A stretch of 26,236 nt of DNA. Origin: a virus. Below are positions 4,421 through 12,395 of the stretch, one piece after another. The notes under the pieces were generated by a model. It was not told where the DNA came from. It did no database searches and saw only the letters and a list, made by a program, of their open reading frames with translations. The stretch covers positions 1 to 26,236 of the IMG/VR virus record IMGVR_UViG_3300025168_000572, one strand, 5' to 3'. The first letter of the stretch is position 1. Every line of letters begins with the position of its first letter. The position numbers and the translations under genes are program-made.

Positions 4421-6877
4421 ATGGAAGCAAATTTGCAGGAAATTAGGTCTGCGCTTGGCAAAATCATCGAGGGGGGGACAATCGTGGAGATTCGTGCACT
4501 GTCTGTCCCCTCTAATGACGGGATCCGGCGTACACTTAGTGGATTCTTCGACGATCTAGACATTGCGGCCCGTGCAGCGGCAGCACTTTCCAATCAGGGG
4601 GCTAAGGGAGTCTATTTTACCCCAAATGCACTAAAAGCCAGCCGCAAAACCCGTCATTTGAACACTTTGACCGTTGGGTCTCGCGGAAGTTCGACCCGAG
4701 ACAGTGATATTGAGGCCATTCGTTGGATTCTGGTCGATATTGACCCCGAACGGCCCGCAGGTGTGTCCGCCACCGACGAAGAGAAGGGATACGCACGCGA
4801 AGTTACGACTAATGTGCGTGATTACTTAAAAGAACAAGGGTTTCCGGCCCCGATTGAGGCAGATTCGGGTAACGGGTACCACTTGATGTACCGCGTAGAC
4901 GGTATGACGTCCGCACAGCACCGCGCTTTGCTTGAGCATCTGTCTAAGAAGTTCAGTACGGACGGCGCGCAGGTAGATCGGCTCGTTTTTAACCCGTCTC
5001 GCATCTGGAAAGTGTACGGAACCCTACCTCAGAAGGGATCGCCGACACTAACTCGTCCACACCGGAAGGCAACGGTACTTAACTGTCCTGAAGTTCTGGT
5101 ACCAGTTTCAGTGCAGCAGCTAGAAGGACTAACCGCCAAAGGCGGTGAAGCTGAGGATGACATCAACTTCGCTCAGGTTGCTGCTGTTTTCGACAAGCTA
5201 GATTCTTACCTGTCTGAACACTTTCCGCAACTAAAAGGTCCAGACGACTGGCCCGGAAAAGGACGTCGCTGGACCTTTGATATTTGTCCTTGGGACGAAT
5301 CACACTTGGATCGCAGTGCCTATGTTCTGCAATTCAATGATGGCGGCATCGCAGCCGGATGTCTTCACAAGAATTGTGAGGGACACCCAAAAGACGATGA
5401 GGGCAAGCATATTGGGTGGGATAAGTTGCAGGAGTTGGCCGGGGAACGGTTCGATCCCCAAGTTACTCCTACGTCTGCCTCCACTACCGACTCCCCGAAT
5501 CTCACGGACTTGGGTAATGCTAAACGGATGGTACGAATGTGGCAAAATGAACTCCTGTATTGCCCGACGCACGGGGCTTGGTATGTGTTTGGAGATTGTC
5601 ACTGGGAGCGGGACATGGACGGCGAGGTGAATCGTAGGGCCAAAGCTGTTGTTTCGACGATATTCGATGAGGCAGAGGCTGCTCCGGGGAAAGCTCAGAA
5701 GAAGTCTATTCGTCGTCACGCTCTTCGCAGTGAAAGCTCACGAGCCATTAACTCAATGATTAGCTTAGCGTCAACCGAAATTGAGATGAGTTTGTTGTCC
5801 AATCGTATGGACTCAGACCCTTGGCTTTTTAACGTTGCAAACGGCACAATCGACCTACGGACGGGCGTCCTGTCAGAGCACGATCGGACTGACTACATTA
5901 CGAAAGTTAGCCCTGTAACCTATGACCCCAATGCGAAGTGTCCTTTGTGGGATGAATTTTTGTCTTACGCTATGGAGGAAGATCCAGAAGTCGTCGATTT
6001 CATCCACCGGTTCTTCGGCTACTGCCTCACCGGACTCGTCACCGAACAGGTGCTGTTGTTTATGGAAGGGACCGGGAGTAACGGTAAGACGACGGCGCTG
6101 CTGATGATCATGCACTTGTTAGGAGATTACGCAATACAAGGCGCTCCCGGCCTCCTCCTAGCGAAGCAAGGCGAGTCCCACCCCACTGAGGTGGCTGACC
6201 TCGAAGGGACGCGCTTCGTGGCCAACTCAGAGGTCGAGAAGGGCAAGCCTTTCGCTGAGGCGCTCATCAAACAGTTGACCGGTAGTGACCCGGTACGCGC
6301 TCGGCGGATGCGTCAGGACTTCTACCAGTTCATGCCTACGCACAAGCTCTGCATTGCAGCAAACCATAGGCCGATCATCAAGGGCAATGACGAAGGCATT
6401 TGGCGTCGTGTGCTCCGCATACCTTGGAACAGGCAAATCCCTAAGGACCGAAAAGACCCTTTCTTCCTAGACAAATTGAAAGAAGAGGCTCCCGGGATCT
6501 TGGCCCACTTGGTCCGTGGATGCATGGCATGGCAGGCGGACGGCCTTAGGTCCCCAGAGAAGATCTCCTTGGCTACGGGTGAGTACCGCGAAGAGATGGA
6601 TGTACTGGCGGATTTCATGGAAGAAATCTGTTTGGTAGACGCCGAGGTCAGGGTGCCACAGAAAGAACTGTACCTAAAGTACACAGAGTGGTGCGATGAG
6701 TTGAAGCAGAAGCCCCAGAATTATCGACTGTTTAACCGACAACTTAAGGAACGGAACTTTAAGCTGACGTCTACTCGGATTGGCGGTCGTGTTGTCCGTG
6801 CTTGGATCGGCTTGACTATTCGGCCTAGTGAGAATGCGGGTGGGCATGTGGTCAACTTTAGGGGGATCGGTGGCTAG
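4421..6877 (+). CDS. AEP primase / SF3 helicase replication protein, 818 aa
   Basis: A complete primase-helicase of the phage/plasmid P4-D5 type. The N-terminal archaeo-eukaryotic primase domain shows the metal-binding pair D106/D108 (LVDIDP), the nucleotide-binding SGNGYH motif at 149-154 and NPSRIWKVYG at 191-200. A Cys/His cluster follows (C289, H295, C314, H316, C319), probably zinc binding. The D5-type linker domain (about 370-500) contains NGTIDLRTG. The SF3 helicase has Walker A GTGSNGKT (550-557), a B motif near NSEVE (602-606), sensor N648 in CIAANHRPI and the arginine finger in GIWRRVLRIPW. It would unwind the origin as a hexamer and lay primers. It follows the HTH gene closely and overlaps the next gene by 8 bases from the GTG start I chose. 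Confidence 0.95.
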   Translation: MEANLQEIRSALGKIIEGGTIVEIRALSVPSNDGIRRTLSGFFDDLDIAARAAAALSNQGAKGVYFTPNALKASRKTRHLNTLTVGSRGSSTRDSDIEAIRWILVDIDPERPAGVSATDEEKGYAREVTTNVRDYLKEQGFPAPIEADSGNGYHLMYRVDGMTSAQHRALLEHLSKKFSTDGAQVDRLVFNPSRIWKVYGTLPQKGSPTLTRPHRKATVLNCPEVLVPVSVQQLEGLTAKGGEAEDDINFAQVAAVFDKLDSYLSEHFPQLKGPDDWPGKGRRWTFDICPWDESHLDRSAYVLQFNDGGIAAGCLHKNCEGHPKDDEGKHIGWDKLQELAGERFDPQVTPTSASTTDSPNLTDLGNAKRMVRMWQNELLYCPTHGAWYVFGDCHWERDMDGEVNRRAKAVVSTIFDEAEAAPGKAQKKSIRRHALRSESSRAINSMISLASTEIEMSLLSNRMDSDPWLFNVANGTIDLRTGVLSEHDRTDYITKVSPVTYDPNAKCPLWDEFLSYAMEEDPEVVDFIHRFFGYCLTGLVTEQVLLFMEGTGSNGKTTALLMIMHLLGDYAIQGAPGLLLAKQGESHPTEVADLEGTRFVANSEVEKGKPFAEALIKQLTGSDPVRARRMRQDFYQFMPTHKLCIAANHRPIIKGNDEGIWRRVLRIPWNRQIPKDRKDPFFLDKLKEEAPGILAHLVRGCMAWQADGLRSPEKISLATGEYREEMDVLADFMEEICLVDAEVRVPQKELYLKYTEWCDELKQKPQNYRLFNRQLKERNFKLTSTRIGGRVVRAWIGLTIRPSENAGGHVVNFRGIGG

Positions 6878-7640
6878 TCTGAAAAGGTATCAGATTGGGA
6901 TCAAAGATAAACTGAAGTGTCCTCATATGATGGCACTTCAGACTTTGCCCACCGAAAAATATACAAAGACTAAAAACTGGATGCCTCTACTCGCCTCGGT
7001 CGAACACATTCGGGGTAAAAAGTTTCCGTGGTCAGGGTACACCAAACAAAGACCAGCGGGTGCAGTGATTGATTGGATCGAACGTACACCCGGTCTTAAG
7101 GAATGGGTCATGTCAGACACTTGCCTAGTTTCACCAAAGAAGTGGCCGAACGCCGTATATAAAGCGTTCCGTTATAATTTAATTCCGTCACCTCACGAGA
7201 TTGCCAACGTAGATATGAATTACAAGTACGCGCCTACAGGGCGTGTATTTCGTAACTTTCTAGTCGTATTATTATACTGTATGGGTATGAGTGTGACGCA
7301 GATAGCTAAGGCGTACGAGACTTCCGAAGCTGAAGTGCATCGTATGATGTACAACGCAATTGAATCACTACACGAAAATCCCCATTACTTACTCTGGGCG
7401 TCGGGGACTGATTTTCGTCGGGCAGTCATCCCTCCGTTTGTAATGCGAATACCTATGAAGACTAGAATGCGATTTACCGCGGCGATTCAATCTAATCCAT
7501 TTCTGGCAGATCACGCATTTGCCGATAAGTTGATTAAGTCACCGCCTTATTTTTCTTACTTGATTTATGGTTCCCCAAAGCGTATGAGACTTACTAAGGG
7601 TTGCCGCATTTACCGCACCGGAGAACAGAATGGCTCGTAG
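6870..7640 (+). CDS. Protein with sigma-4-like HTH, possible regulator, 256 aa
   Basis: Unrecognised as a whole. About two thirds along, FLVVLLYCMGMSVTQIAKAY and the following ETSEAEVHRMMYNAIESL form a convincing helix-turn-helix of the type seen in sigma factor region 4 and other phage regulators (four-helix arrangement, ...TQIAKAYETS..V...). The flanks are basic with many Pro and aromatic residues. I prefer GTG 6870, which has AGGGGG just upstream and overlaps the primase stop by 8 bases; an ATG at 6828 is possible but lacks a good ribosome site. Lying between replication and virion genes, it could control late transcription; a packaging role is the main alternative. No sigma region 2 is visible. 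Confidence 0.7.
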   Translation: MASLKRYQIGIKDKLKCPHMMALQTLPTEKYTKTKNWMPLLASVEHIRGKKFPWSGYTKQRPAGAVIDWIERTPGLKEWVMSDTCLVSPKKWPNAVYKAFRYNLIPSPHEIANVDMNYKYAPTGRVFRNFLVVLLYCMGMSVTQIAKAYETSEAEVHRMMYNAIESLHENPHYLLWASGTDFRRAVIPPFVMRIPMKTRMRFTAAIQSNPFLADHAFADKLIKSPPYFSYLIYGSPKRMRLTKGCRIYRTGEQNGS

Positions 7641-8061
7641 AAATCGAACACCGCAGAGGACGAGCCGGGCGGCACCCACACCGGGGGCCGATTACTCCGC
7701 GTGGCTTATGCTTGTACCAAAAGACAAGCGAAAAGAAATAGCTGACTTTATTCGGGACAACCCGATTCAGGAGTATGATGACTTGGTTTCTTTTGGGTGT
7801 ACCATCATGGCCGCTCTTATGGAAGGTCGTATCACTCCTGTTGTGGCTCAAGAGCTTCGGGCGTGGCACGAACTAAACTTCACCATCCTTGCAACTAAAA
7901 ACTCAGTTGAAGGTTCGCCTCAAGATGCATATACGGATATTGTAACTGCGTTAGTACAGGTGAAGCGGGAAACGAAGAAACTCCGTGGTGATTATTTCAA
8001 TGCGGAAGAGGTCGTAGAAGCCGAGCCTGTCGCGTTGGAGGCTAAAGGTGGCAGAGACTAA
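7630..8061 (+). CDS. Helical hypothetical protein, 143 aa
   Basis: The ATG at 7630 follows GGAGAA and overlaps the preceding gene by 11 bases. The product has a basic, disordered N-terminus (MARRNRTPQRTSRAAPTPG), a helical core of about 100 residues (including DKRKEIADFIRDNPIQEYDD and a long helix ending VQVKRETKKLRGDYF) and an acidic tail. Size, helical core, and position at the head of the virion gene block would fit a small terminase subunit, but the large subunit is 5.8 kb away and no family motif is visible, so I leave the function open. Confidence 0.7.
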   Translation: MARRNRTPQRTSRAAPTPGADYSAWLMLVPKDKRKEIADFIRDNPIQEYDDLVSFGCTIMAALMEGRITPVVAQELRAWHELNFTILATKNSVEGSPQDAYTDIVTALVQVKRETKKLRGDYFNAEEVVEAEPVALEAKGGRD

Positions 8062-8266
8062 AGGGAACATCGCTAGAGAATATGTTCCGTTTGACGCTAC
8101 CCGTGCCTATCGAAAAATAAACGAACGAAACCGTAAGGGGATTAACAACCCTTATGGTCAAGAGCCGTCCGAAGTTACCGTGGCAGATTTTGATGTCACA
8201 GGTGACGAATGGGACGAGAACTTTCGTCGTGAACTAGAGCAAGAACGTCTTGCATCAGGAGAATAA
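8048..8266 (+). CDS. Small acidic hypothetical protein, 72 aa
   Basis: Begins with GTG 8048, six bases after GGAGG, and overlaps the previous gene by 14 bases. The product is hydrophilic and probably largely unfolded: a basic N-terminal half (REYVPFDATRAYRKINERNR) and an acidic C-terminus (DVTGDEWDENFRRELEQE). No family recognised. Only two bases separate it from the large gene at 8269, so the two are likely co-translated. Confidence 0.6.
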   Translation: MAETKGNIAREYVPFDATRAYRKINERNRKGINNPYGQEPSEVTVADFDVTGDEWDENFRRELEQERLASGE

Positions 8267-8268
8267 CT

Positions 8269-10449
8269 ATGGCCGATAAGTTTGACGTACAACGTTCGAC
8301 CCCATCAATTGAGTCCTCTATGATGGCTAGGATTAAACAGCAACGAGCGCAGGCAGCGGAAGAAGCAGCCGCAGCGGCTGAAGCTGAGAAGATGACGCAA
8401 ATCCGGTTGGCTAAGAACCAAGAAGGTCCCGGTGCATACGCACAACGTCCCGGCGGTATTCCATACCGAGGCCAACGCGCAGAAGATCAAGCCGTTGCCA
8501 TGGAGCAAGGACTACACCGAGGTCGAATCTCTCCGGGCCAATCCGACATGTCCGCTCGTCTGTACCGAGACGGAATGCGTACCGGAGATATGTCTGGTTA
8601 CTACGATTTTATGGCTACTCAGGACATTGGTAACCTAATTGGCGGGGAAGAAGTGGCCCTCCACGGGCTTGGTCGTGGAATGCAAGCCGCAAGAGCAGCC
8701 GCCGCTGCAAGGGCTACGCGACCTAAAGTAACTTCGGGATCTGTACTTGCAGGAGATTTCGCTCAATCAATGCGCGGTGCGCCCTCAGGTAGTGCTAATA
8801 TGTCCATCACTCCGGAGTACGAAGACGCAATTCGAAACGAAGTGTTCGACACCGCGCCGGATTACTACGCCCGTAAACCTGAAGAGTTTGAAGTTGCTGT
8901 GCAACGTGCCATCGACGATTTTACGAATACAGGTACAATTACTGACGCGAATGCTCCCCGTAGTATGAGTGATGTAGACATCGAGCAGCGCGAAGCTCTG
9001 GACGCTGCCGACGAGACCCGACTGTTTGATGAGGCCGACGAGGCAGACCGAGCCGCGCAGTCACAGGCTGATATGGACACCGAGTTTGATCCGGGGACAG
9101 ATCCCGAGGTCGATGTTCGACACGCTGATGAGGTAGGTGGCGAGGTTACTCCCGATCCCGCCTTTATGGACCCAGCCGTAAGTCTTAACGACATGGATAA
9201 TGTTCGTGGTCTGCAAACCAAGTTACGGGCGGGTAGAGAAGAGCTACTTGAATACTCACTAGACGACTTTGAGAGCGAGGAGTTTAGATTCCACTTCAGG
9301 CAACGAGTTGCAGCACTAGACTCGGCTCTAGAGCGGGCAGACGTGCTCGAAGCCGAACTTCGGCGTGGTGCAGGTGGAGATCCCAGCCGCGCCAACGACA
9401 TTGAGGACGAACTCAACGCGATCGCTAACGAATTTGGTATCCCGAATTGGAATGAAAATGTTGGTACGGATATAGTGAGGTATCCGCCTACTCCAGATCG
9501 GCCTGCACGGGGGATTCAGCGTGACTCTAGCCCTGAGGGACCTCGCGTGAAGGAAGGCGGCAGGACCCGACTGTTTGGTGATGCCGATGTTGACGATGAT
9601 GACGTAAAAAAAGCACACAGGGCAAAAAGGCAAGAAGGTACCAAACGCTACACCGAATCCGGCGGGGTTGTGCCTCACGGCATGTCGGGGAAAGACGCCT
9701 CTGACGCTCGTATAGCTGGTTACCAAGACCGATTGAAGTTTCTGTCTGGGGACAATTACCCTCTGGGCTACCACAATAGAAAACCTGACAGTATGAGTGA
9801 TTACGATTATTTCGAGAATATCGAAAGTCCCTACCGCACTAATTCCGCTTTGGACACTGAGCGGCACGAACTTGCCCAGCGGGCAGAGCTTGACCGTCAA
9901 GCACAAGGGGAACTAGACGCTGAGTTGGACCCTATGCGTGAAACCGAGTTCAAGGGACCGCGCATCGAAGATAAAGATCTTGATGTCGAATTCGACATGT
10001 TCGACATGGACGTTGACTACGAAAATGTACGCGATCACTACTCGGAGCGCCTTTTGGACGGCGAATTCGGTGACTTTCCGGATCTGACTCGCGAACAAGC
10101 TCAGAAGTTTGCTAAAGACGCGGCAGACCGCTACTTCCGAGATCCGAACAGGTTCACTGGTAGTTATCACCCTCTGGGTACAGATTCTCTGAATGAACTC
10201 GCAGATGCTATTCGTGCCGACAAGACGCTAACTATGTCGGACATAGATGCACTCATCGAAGAGCGCCTTGATGCGGCGGGTATTCCCTCTAATCATCCCA
10301 ATAGAATCGATATGGTCGATCGTATTGCTGAAGATCTTGACACTCTTGACAGATTCGACAACGATCCCGACATTCAATACCAAAAAGCTATGCCCGACCT
10401 AAAAGGCGTGGCTCGACGTGCCTTAGAAGGGGACTCAAAAAAAAAGTAG
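8269..10449 (+). CDS. Large acidic virion-region protein ending at a frameshift site, 726 aa
   Basis: Starts at ATG 8269 after AGGAGAATAA. It has an Ala/Glu-rich coiled N-terminus (about 20-45), then long hydrophilic, very acidic and probably flexible stretches with repeated short motifs (DETRLFDEADEADRAAQ near 265-282, later TRLFGDADVDDDDV), and a more folded helical C-terminal part. No enzyme motif was found. Large, charged, low-complexity proteins in this position of short-tailed phages are often internal virion or accessory proteins, but this is inference. The gene ends in GACTCA-A9-G-TAG: the slippery sequence A AAA AAG touches the stop codon and precedes a stem-loop, so a fraction of ribosomes should enter the next frame and make a fusion of about 1098 aa. 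Confidence 0.8.
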   Translation: MADKFDVQRSTPSIESSMMARIKQQRAQAAEEAAAAAEAEKMTQIRLAKNQEGPGAYAQRPGGIPYRGQRAEDQAVAMEQGLHRGRISPGQSDMSARLYRDGMRTGDMSGYYDFMATQDIGNLIGGEEVALHGLGRGMQAARAAAAARATRPKVTSGSVLAGDFAQSMRGAPSGSANMSITPEYEDAIRNEVFDTAPDYYARKPEEFEVAVQRAIDDFTNTGTITDANAPRSMSDVDIEQREALDAADETRLFDEADEADRAAQSQADMDTEFDPGTDPEVDVRHADEVGGEVTPDPAFMDPAVSLNDMDNVRGLQTKLRAGREELLEYSLDDFESEEFRFHFRQRVAALDSALERADVLEAELRRGAGGDPSRANDIEDELNAIANEFGIPNWNENVGTDIVRYPPTPDRPARGIQRDSSPEGPRVKEGGRTRLFGDADVDDDDVKKAHRAKRQEGTKRYTESGGVVPHGMSGKDASDARIAGYQDRLKFLSGDNYPLGYHNRKPDSMSDYDYFENIESPYRTNSALDTERHELAQRAELDRQAQGELDAELDPMRETEFKGPRIEDKDLDVEFDMFDMDVDYENVRDHYSERLLDGEFGDFPDLTREQAQKFAKDAADRYFRDPNRFTGSYHPLGTDSLNELADAIRADKTLTMSDIDALIEERLDAAGIPSNHPNRIDMVDRIAEDLDTLDRFDNDPDIQYQKAMPDLKGVARRALEGDSKKK

Positions 10450-10477
10450 GTAGGCGGCTGGTTGATGTAGAGCCGCC
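10440..10477 (+). promoter_or_regulatory. Programmed -1 ribosomal frameshift signal
   Basis: The heptamer A AAA AAG (10440-10446) is in the correct phase of the upstream gene (codons TCA AAA AAA AAG TAG). It is followed by a 6-base spacer that includes the zero-frame stop and by the stem GGCGGCT (10453-10459) with AGCCGCC (10471-10477), 7 bp with six G-C pairs and an 11-base loop. Slipping back by one base lets translation continue as GTA GGT AGG CGG into the downstream frame, open to 11564. The run of nine A could also cause RNA polymerase slippage with the same outcome. Confidence 0.75.
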
Positions 10478-10532
10478 GCCTCGAACCCCCCGTAAACCGA
10501 CTAAAGCTGACAAATCTCGTGAGCCCGACCTT

Positions 10533-11564
10533 GTGTATTCGTACGATCCCGAGACCGATCCAATTCGGAATCGAAGCATTCGACAAGAGCCAATGTCTAG
10601 TCGGCTAAGTCCAGAAGAGCTTGAAGAATTAGGTATGCGTCCGGGCCGTCAGGATAAATCTGAAGCCGACATCCGGGAATCTCAAGAGAACTTAAAGATT
10701 CAGTCCGACCAAAAGACTGCTTCAGCAGCGGAAGACCGTGCTTATCAGCAGAGACAAGATGCTATTTCTAGGTCGCGAGCACGACGGGCAGACGCATTCT
10801 TAGAAGAAAACAAACCTGAATCTAAAGCTGTACGGCCTGAGGGTGGTGAGATTGAAGAAATCTACAGTACAGAAAACGCAAGAGATAAGTTTATTGAAAA
10901 CGTACGGAGCATTTTAAAATCCCGGGACCCCAATACCGAAGTTAGGTCTGCTCCCTCAGTTCCCACATCAGATCTACCTCCTGCCCCGCCTTTTCGTAGC
11001 TACGGCGTTGACGACTATGGACCAGTAGGCAAAGACGCTGTACGCAGAAGTGACGACGGCCTTCCGATCACCGAGACGACTACAGAGCCTATGCGTACCG
11101 ACCGTACTACAGAACTACCATTTAATCGTGACACAGAAGGGCCGTTCTTTGCCTCTTCGGAAGATTTAACCCGTGACCTTAAGCCGCCTCCTGTTGATAA
11201 GGACGCACCACCTCTTTCCTATAGAGGTAACCCCAAGAGCGACCGTAAGCGATTCCGTCCAGAGAAACCGGAGTTACCTCCGGAGATTGTAGAGCAGTTA
11301 GACGAAGGGGTAGATCCAAAAGACTTATCTGATACTACAGTTTTGGCTCCCGAATTGTACCGCCCACAACCGGGTACTTCTCGAAAATCTGGTCTCGACT
11401 ACCCAGAAGGTACGCCGAAGTTTCCCACCCTAGAGGACAAGATTCGAGTACACTACTTGAATGAACTCCTGAAACAACGGGGGATGAAGCCAAAGAGAGC
11501 CCACAGAATGGCCAGAGACTACGCCTCTGACGCGATTAAAAACTGGGACAAGGGTGAGAAGTAA
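10533..11564 (+). CDS. Downstream frame, probably the -1 frameshift extension, 343 aa or more
   Basis: This frame is open from 10350, through the A9 run, to TAA 11562-11564. The only conventional start near its beginning, GTG 10533, has no ribosome binding site, and protein-like sequence already begins at the slippery site (VGRRLVDVEPPPRTPRKPTK). I therefore read it mainly as a 372-residue extension (10446-11564) of the 726-aa protein. The sequence is hydrophilic, Pro-rich and charged: a Glu/Arg/Gln helix (about 40-90 of the 343-aa frame), then Pro-rich linkers (PPAPPFRS, LKPPPVDKDAPP), and a basic helical end (HYLNELLKQRGMKPKRAHRM) that could bind DNA or another virion protein. Its stop overlaps the next start (TAATG). 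Confidence 0.75.
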   Translation: MYSYDPETDPIRNRSIRQEPMSSRLSPEELEELGMRPGRQDKSEADIRESQENLKIQSDQKTASAAEDRAYQQRQDAISRSRARRADAFLEENKPESKAVRPEGGEIEEIYSTENARDKFIENVRSILKSRDPNTEVRSAPSVPTSDLPPAPPFRSYGVDDYGPVGKDAVRRSDDGLPITETTTEPMRTDRTTELPFNRDTEGPFFASSEDLTRDLKPPPVDKDAPPLSYRGNPKSDRKRFRPEKPELPPEIVEQLDEGVDPKDLSDTTVLAPELYRPQPGTSRKSGLDYPEGTPKFPTLEDKIRVHYLNELLKQRGMKPKRAHRMARDYASDAIKNWDKGEK

Positions 11565-11785
11565 TGCCAAGGGACTATAAAAAAGAGTACGCACAGTACC
11601 ATGGCAACCCCGAGCAGGTGAAAGAGCGTGCTAAACGTAATGCCGCACGCCGCATCCTCGGGCTCAAGAAAGGCGACCCGCGTGAAGCGGACCACAAAAC
11701 TTCTATTAAAAACGGCGGAGGCAATAGCAAAGAAAACCTCCGTGCGGTCAGCCGTACTACAAATAGGAAGAAGTACGATGCCTGA
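11564..11785 (+). CDS. Small HNH-like basic protein, 73 aa
   Basis: The central and C-terminal parts match the core of small phage HNH-type proteins: D43-H44 (EADHKTSIKNGGGNSKENLR), N54, N58 in the NL pair, and N67-R68. The first 40 residues are basic helix (KKEYAQYHGNPEQVKERAKR). The HNH fold cuts DNA with one metal ion, and in phages HNH proteins beside terminases can assist genome packaging. This copy is very short and lacks zinc-binding cysteines, so it may be a minimal nuclease or only a DNA-binding protein. Its start overlaps the previous stop by one base. Confidence 0.65.
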   Translation: MPRDYKKEYAQYHGNPEQVKERAKRNAARRILGLKKGDPREADHKTSIKNGGGNSKENLRAVSRTTNRKKYDA

Positions 11786-11809
11786 GAAAAAAAGCAAGAA
11801 GAGGTAACC

Positions 11810-12106
11810 ATGGCATCACTACAGACTAAGACACGGAAAGCAGCACGCAAGGCCCTCAAGCCCCGGCAGGGCAAGGCACGCGTCAAGCGTACTGCGTCCG
11901 GCAAGAAGGTGTCCTATGGCCAAGCAGGTAAAGCGAAAGGCGGAGGCCCTCGCGTCAAGCCCGGGACGTCTAAGGGCGACTCCTACTGCGCTCGCTCAGC
12001 CGGAATCAAGCGAGGCCTGTCCGCAAAAAAACGTAATGACCCTAACACGCCCAACAACCTGTCGCGTAAGCGTTGGAAGTGCAAGGGCACTAAGAGTATG
12101 AAATAA
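11810..12106 (+). CDS. Very basic small protein, putative DNA-binding, 98 aa
   Basis: About a third of the residues are Lys or Arg. The N-terminal half is a Lys/Ala/Arg-rich tail; the C-terminal half has an ordered-looking motif with GGGPRVKPGTSKGDSYCARS, then NDPNTPNNLSRKRWKC, including two cysteines. I have seen this C-terminal pattern in small uncharacterised phage proteins but cannot name a function. The charge suggests binding to DNA or to the acidic proteins encoded around it. ATG 11810 follows GAGG at 11801. The stop overlaps the next start by one base. Confidence 0.7.
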   Translation: MASLQTKTRKAARKALKPRQGKARVKRTASGKKVSYGQAGKAKGGGPRVKPGTSKGDSYCARSAGIKRGLSAKKRNDPNTPNNLSRKRWKCKGTKSMK

Positions 12107-12393
12107 TGCCTAACGAGATCCCAGACTACGATGACGGTCCCCGTACATTAGAAGACCATGACGCGGCAGAACGAGAACTAAATCGTATATATTCGTCTGC
12201 GGAGTTCAACGAAGTCCCCGCTACGTCTACGCGCCGACATCCCTATCCAAACGAGTTGTCGCGTACAATTACGCACCCAGACGGGTTCGTGGAGTTTGAC
12301 GAAGAGGTGTTTCCTGACCCAGAGCGGGACAAGATTATGTCGGCTACTTTTCAGGCTATGCGTAGAGCCGCTGCGAAACGTGCTATGGAGTAG
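12106..12393 (+). CDS. Acidic hypothetical protein, 95 aa
   Basis: Starts in a TAATG overlap with the basic protein before it. It is hydrophilic and acidic (EIPDYDDGPRTLEDHDAAER) with a short basic helical end (MRRAAAKRAME). No family recognised. The pairing of a strongly basic and an acidic small protein in adjacent coupled genes could mean that they bind each other; this is inference only. Confidence 0.65.
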   Translation: MPNEIPDYDDGPRTLEDHDAAERELNRIYSSAEFNEVPATSTRRHPYPNELSRTITHPDGFVEFDEEVFPDPERDKIMSATFQAMRRAAAKRAME

Positions 12394-12395
12394 TA

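Noticed and set aside
9328-9906. 192-aa reading frame on the - strand
   Set aside because: It is antisense to the acidic 726-aa gene, has no ribosome site, and its length follows from the complement of biased codons. The same holds for the 183-aa - strand frame at 8865-9416.
11778-11807. 9-codon frame MPEKKSKKR before the basic protein
   Set aside because: Too short to support; its end overlaps the ribosome site of the next gene, so it is at most a leader peptide.
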